A DNA stretch of 6,938 nucleotides from Deltaproteobacteria bacterium (lineage in GTDB: Bacteria; Desulfobacterota; Syntrophia; Syntrophales; UBA2210), in contig JAFCZZ010000255.1 of assembly GCA_019314085.1 (NCBI GenBank), positions 1-6,938 of the forward strand. The letters are read 5' to 3'. Shown here piece after piece: positions 5,558 through 6,938 of this stretch. The notes beneath the pieces were generated by a model. It saw nothing but the letters and a program-made list of their open reading frames with translations, was not told the DNA's origin and ran no database searches. Position 1 is the stretch's first letter, and the number at the start of each line of letters is the position of its first letter. Made by a program: the position numbers and the translations under genes.

Positions 5558-6591
5558 ACCTGATAAGCGCGCGGTATGCATTCATGTCGGCCTATCTCAA
5601 AGGCGAGGAGTCCCGGGCTGTAACCTCCGAACAGATCGGTGAGGTGCTGCAGAGATCCGCGACCATACAGGATGCCCTGGAGATCATCGGGGACACCGAT
5701 ATCGGCGAATACCTGCTCGACCAGCCGATCAAGACCTTTGATGACGCAGATGAGCATCTGTGGATGTACCTGGACGAATGTCTGGGGCGTCTTGAGGGCT
5801 TCGATATACCTCCGGATATGTTGCGCGTTGCCCGCCTGTACGCCGAGAAGTACGATGTCCTGAATATCCGAATAGCGCTGAGAACGATCCTGAAAAAAGT
5901 ACCCTCCTCCATGGTGCCGGTGGGCGCGATCCACAGCGGAGGGTCCCTGCACGAGATGTCTGCAGCGAGGGATAAGGATGAACTGTCCTCGATCCTCGCG
6001 ACATGCAATCTGGGGGACTACCTCCAGACCATAGAGGAAATCAACGAAAAGGATGCACAATCCGTATCCGAGGGAGAAGTTGCCCTGCAAAACCTCTATC
6101 ATCAGAAGGTGCTGGAGGCATTCAGGGGTATGGCCGATGGACAGCTCCTCGAGAAGGCCTTCAAGATCGGTATCGATATGGCAAACCTCCAGACGGTCTT
6201 CCGAATATCCCTTGGAGGCAATCATGCCACAGGCGCGCCGGTCCTCATCGGCGGCCGTATGCTTTCTGAGAGCACCGTGCAGGAATTGCTCACGCTGAAG
6301 ATGGCCGAAATAACAGGGAGGCTGGAAAATACAGGATACCACGTGGTGGCGCAGGAGGTATCCAAGGGCTATGAAAAGGGCGGAGAGATCACGGCAATAG
6401 ACAAGGTAGCGGAGAAACATAGGTTCAGGATCCTCAAGGATCTTCTCTCTCCCAGAATTTTGTCCACCTCCAATATGTCATGGTATCTGCTCATCAAGGA
6501 ACTGGAGATACGGAATCTGAGGTTGACCTTTAAGATGCTCGCAGACGGTATACCGCCGGCGGAGATAAAGGATCTGGTGATCGCGGCATGA
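5554..6591 (+). CDS. ntpC: V/A-type ATPase subunit C (d/AC39 family)
   Basis: Subunit C (called d in eukaryotes) is the funnel-shaped adaptor that sits on the K ring and joins it to the central shaft. The 345-residue, mostly helical protein begins with NLISARYAFMSAYL and ends with WYLLIKELEIRNLRLTFKML plus ADGIPPAEIKDLV, both diagnostic for the AC39 family. Internal repeats of helical segments such as YAEKYDVLNIRIALRTIL and FKIGIDMANLQTVFRISLGG are also typical. It starts with GTG inside the stop of ntpE (GTGA overlap), with GGAGAG (5540-5545) 8 bases upstream, so the two are probably coupled in translation. No ATG in frame near the start would keep the conserved N-terminal helix. Confidence 0.94.
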   Translation: MNLISARYAFMSAYLKGEESRAVTSEQIGEVLQRSATIQDALEIIGDTDIGEYLLDQPIKTFDDADEHLWMYLDECLGRLEGFDIPPDMLRVARLYAEKYDVLNIRIALRTILKKVPSSMVPVGAIHSGGSLHEMSAARDKDELSSILATCNLGDYLQTIEEINEKDAQSVSEGEVALQNLYHQKVLEAFRGMADGQLLEKAFKIGIDMANLQTVFRISLGGNHATGAPVLIGGRMLSESTVQELLTLKMAEITGRLENTGYHVVAQEVSKGYEKGGEITAIDKVAEKHRFRILKDLLSPRILSTSNMSWYLLIKELEIRNLRLTFKMLADGIPPAEIKDLVIAA

Positions 6592-6935
6592 CGGAAAACA
6601 TAACCACAGCCATCATAGGAAACAGGGATCAGACAGCCCTGATGAGACTTGCCGGCGTTGAGAAGTGCCGGATCATAGAAGAGGGGGATGACACCCGTGA
6701 GAAGGTCAGAGAGGCCCTGATGGATCTGGCGGGCGATAGCTCCGTCGGAATCATCATGCTGCCGGAAGACTGGGGCAGGGATGCGGCAGACACGATCAGA
6801 CACATAAAGGAGAGCAAACGCACCTCGGCCATCGTGATAGCGATCCCTTCAGGGTTTAAGACAGAAGAGCAGGATGTAAAGGAATATTACAGGACATACA
6901 CGAAGAAACTGATAGGATTTAATGTGAACATCTGA
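6588..6935 (+). CDS. ntpG: V/A-type ATPase subunit F, central shaft
   Basis: This small protein (ntpG in Enterococcus, atpF in archaeal naming) binds the central D shaft and turns with it, tuning ATPase activity. It has 115 residues, near the usual 100-110. It shows the Rossmann-like pattern of the family: TTAIIGNRD (strand and turn), LMRLAGVEKC where many members have GFRLAGV, DSSVGIIMLPEDWG, SAIVIAIPS and a final helix YYRTYTKKLIGFNV. ATG overlaps the ntpC stop (ATGA). The upstream AAGGATCTGGTGATC offers only a modest ribosome site, so coupling to ntpC translation is likely. It comes straight before what should be subunit A, the standard order. Confidence 0.93.
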   Translation: MTENITTAIIGNRDQTALMRLAGVEKCRIIEEGDDTREKVREALMDLAGDSSVGIIMLPEDWGRDAADTIRHIKESKRTSAIVIAIPSGFKTEEQDVKEYYRTYTKKLIGFNVNI

Positions 6936-6938
6936 TGA
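6935..6938 (+). CDS. Possible start codon of the next gene, expected subunit A
   Basis: The window ends in TGATGA, so an ATG at 6935-6937 overlaps the subunit F stop by one base, like the other junctions of this operon. In V/A-ATPase operons the catalytic subunit A follows F. Only the start codon is visible, so the identity is inference from gene order. Confidence 0.35.

Noticed and set aside
4543..6420. 625-codon open frame on the minus strand antisense to ntpK, ntpE and ntpC
   Set aside because: Its translation is low-complexity, rich in Ser, Arg, Leu and His, and matches no family, while the plus strand encodes three well-recognised subunits over the same bases with tight stop/start overlaps. 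Its length reflects codon bias of the sense genes.

Overview
The window holds three blocks. The organism looks like an anaerobic, Gram-negative bacterium of moderate GC content, most likely a deltaproteobacterial/Desulfobacterota-type lineage. That placement is an inference from the tmRNA tag ending DYAVAA, the ttcA-smpB-ssrA arrangement and a bacterial V/A-type ATPase operon; no marker gene fixes the species.

Left block (1-406, minus strand): the first 74 codons of a P4-type tyrosine-recombinase integrase run off the left edge. Its start lies about 180 bases from the 3' end of ssrA (tmRNA). ssrA 3' ends are classic island integration sites, so this looks like one end of a genomic island, with the attachment core in the tmRNA acceptor/T-arm sequence. 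The gap between the two genes carries a rho-independent terminator and a cluster of short repeats that could be integrase arm sites.

Middle block (407-2091, minus strand): a TtcA-type tRNA 2-thiolation enzyme, smpB, then ssrA. SmpB and tmRNA are the two partners of trans-translation (ribosome rescue). ssrA has its own near-consensus sigma70 promoter just after the smpB stop. The encoded tag is (A)ADNYDYAVAA.

Right block (2251-6938, plus strand): a divergent sigma70 promoter and a leader of about 175 bases precede a tightly packed V/A-type ATPase operon in the order I-K-E-C-F. The right edge is probably the first base pairs of the subunit A gene. Genes E, C, F and the next one overlap by 1-4 bases at stop/start junctions. 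The 156-residue K proteolipid keeps every Na+-ligand position known from the Enterococcus hirae K-ring, which predicts a sodium-coupled rotary enzyme. The subunit I gene is odd in two ways. It carries a perfect 39-bp in-frame tandem duplication over its start region, and a one-base frameshift near 3250 splits it into an N-terminal and a C-terminal reading frame. No separate G/H peripheral-stalk gene is seen before I. I see no wholly new system here; the points most worth a second look are the island boundary, the damaged or split subunit I gene and the Na+ signature.
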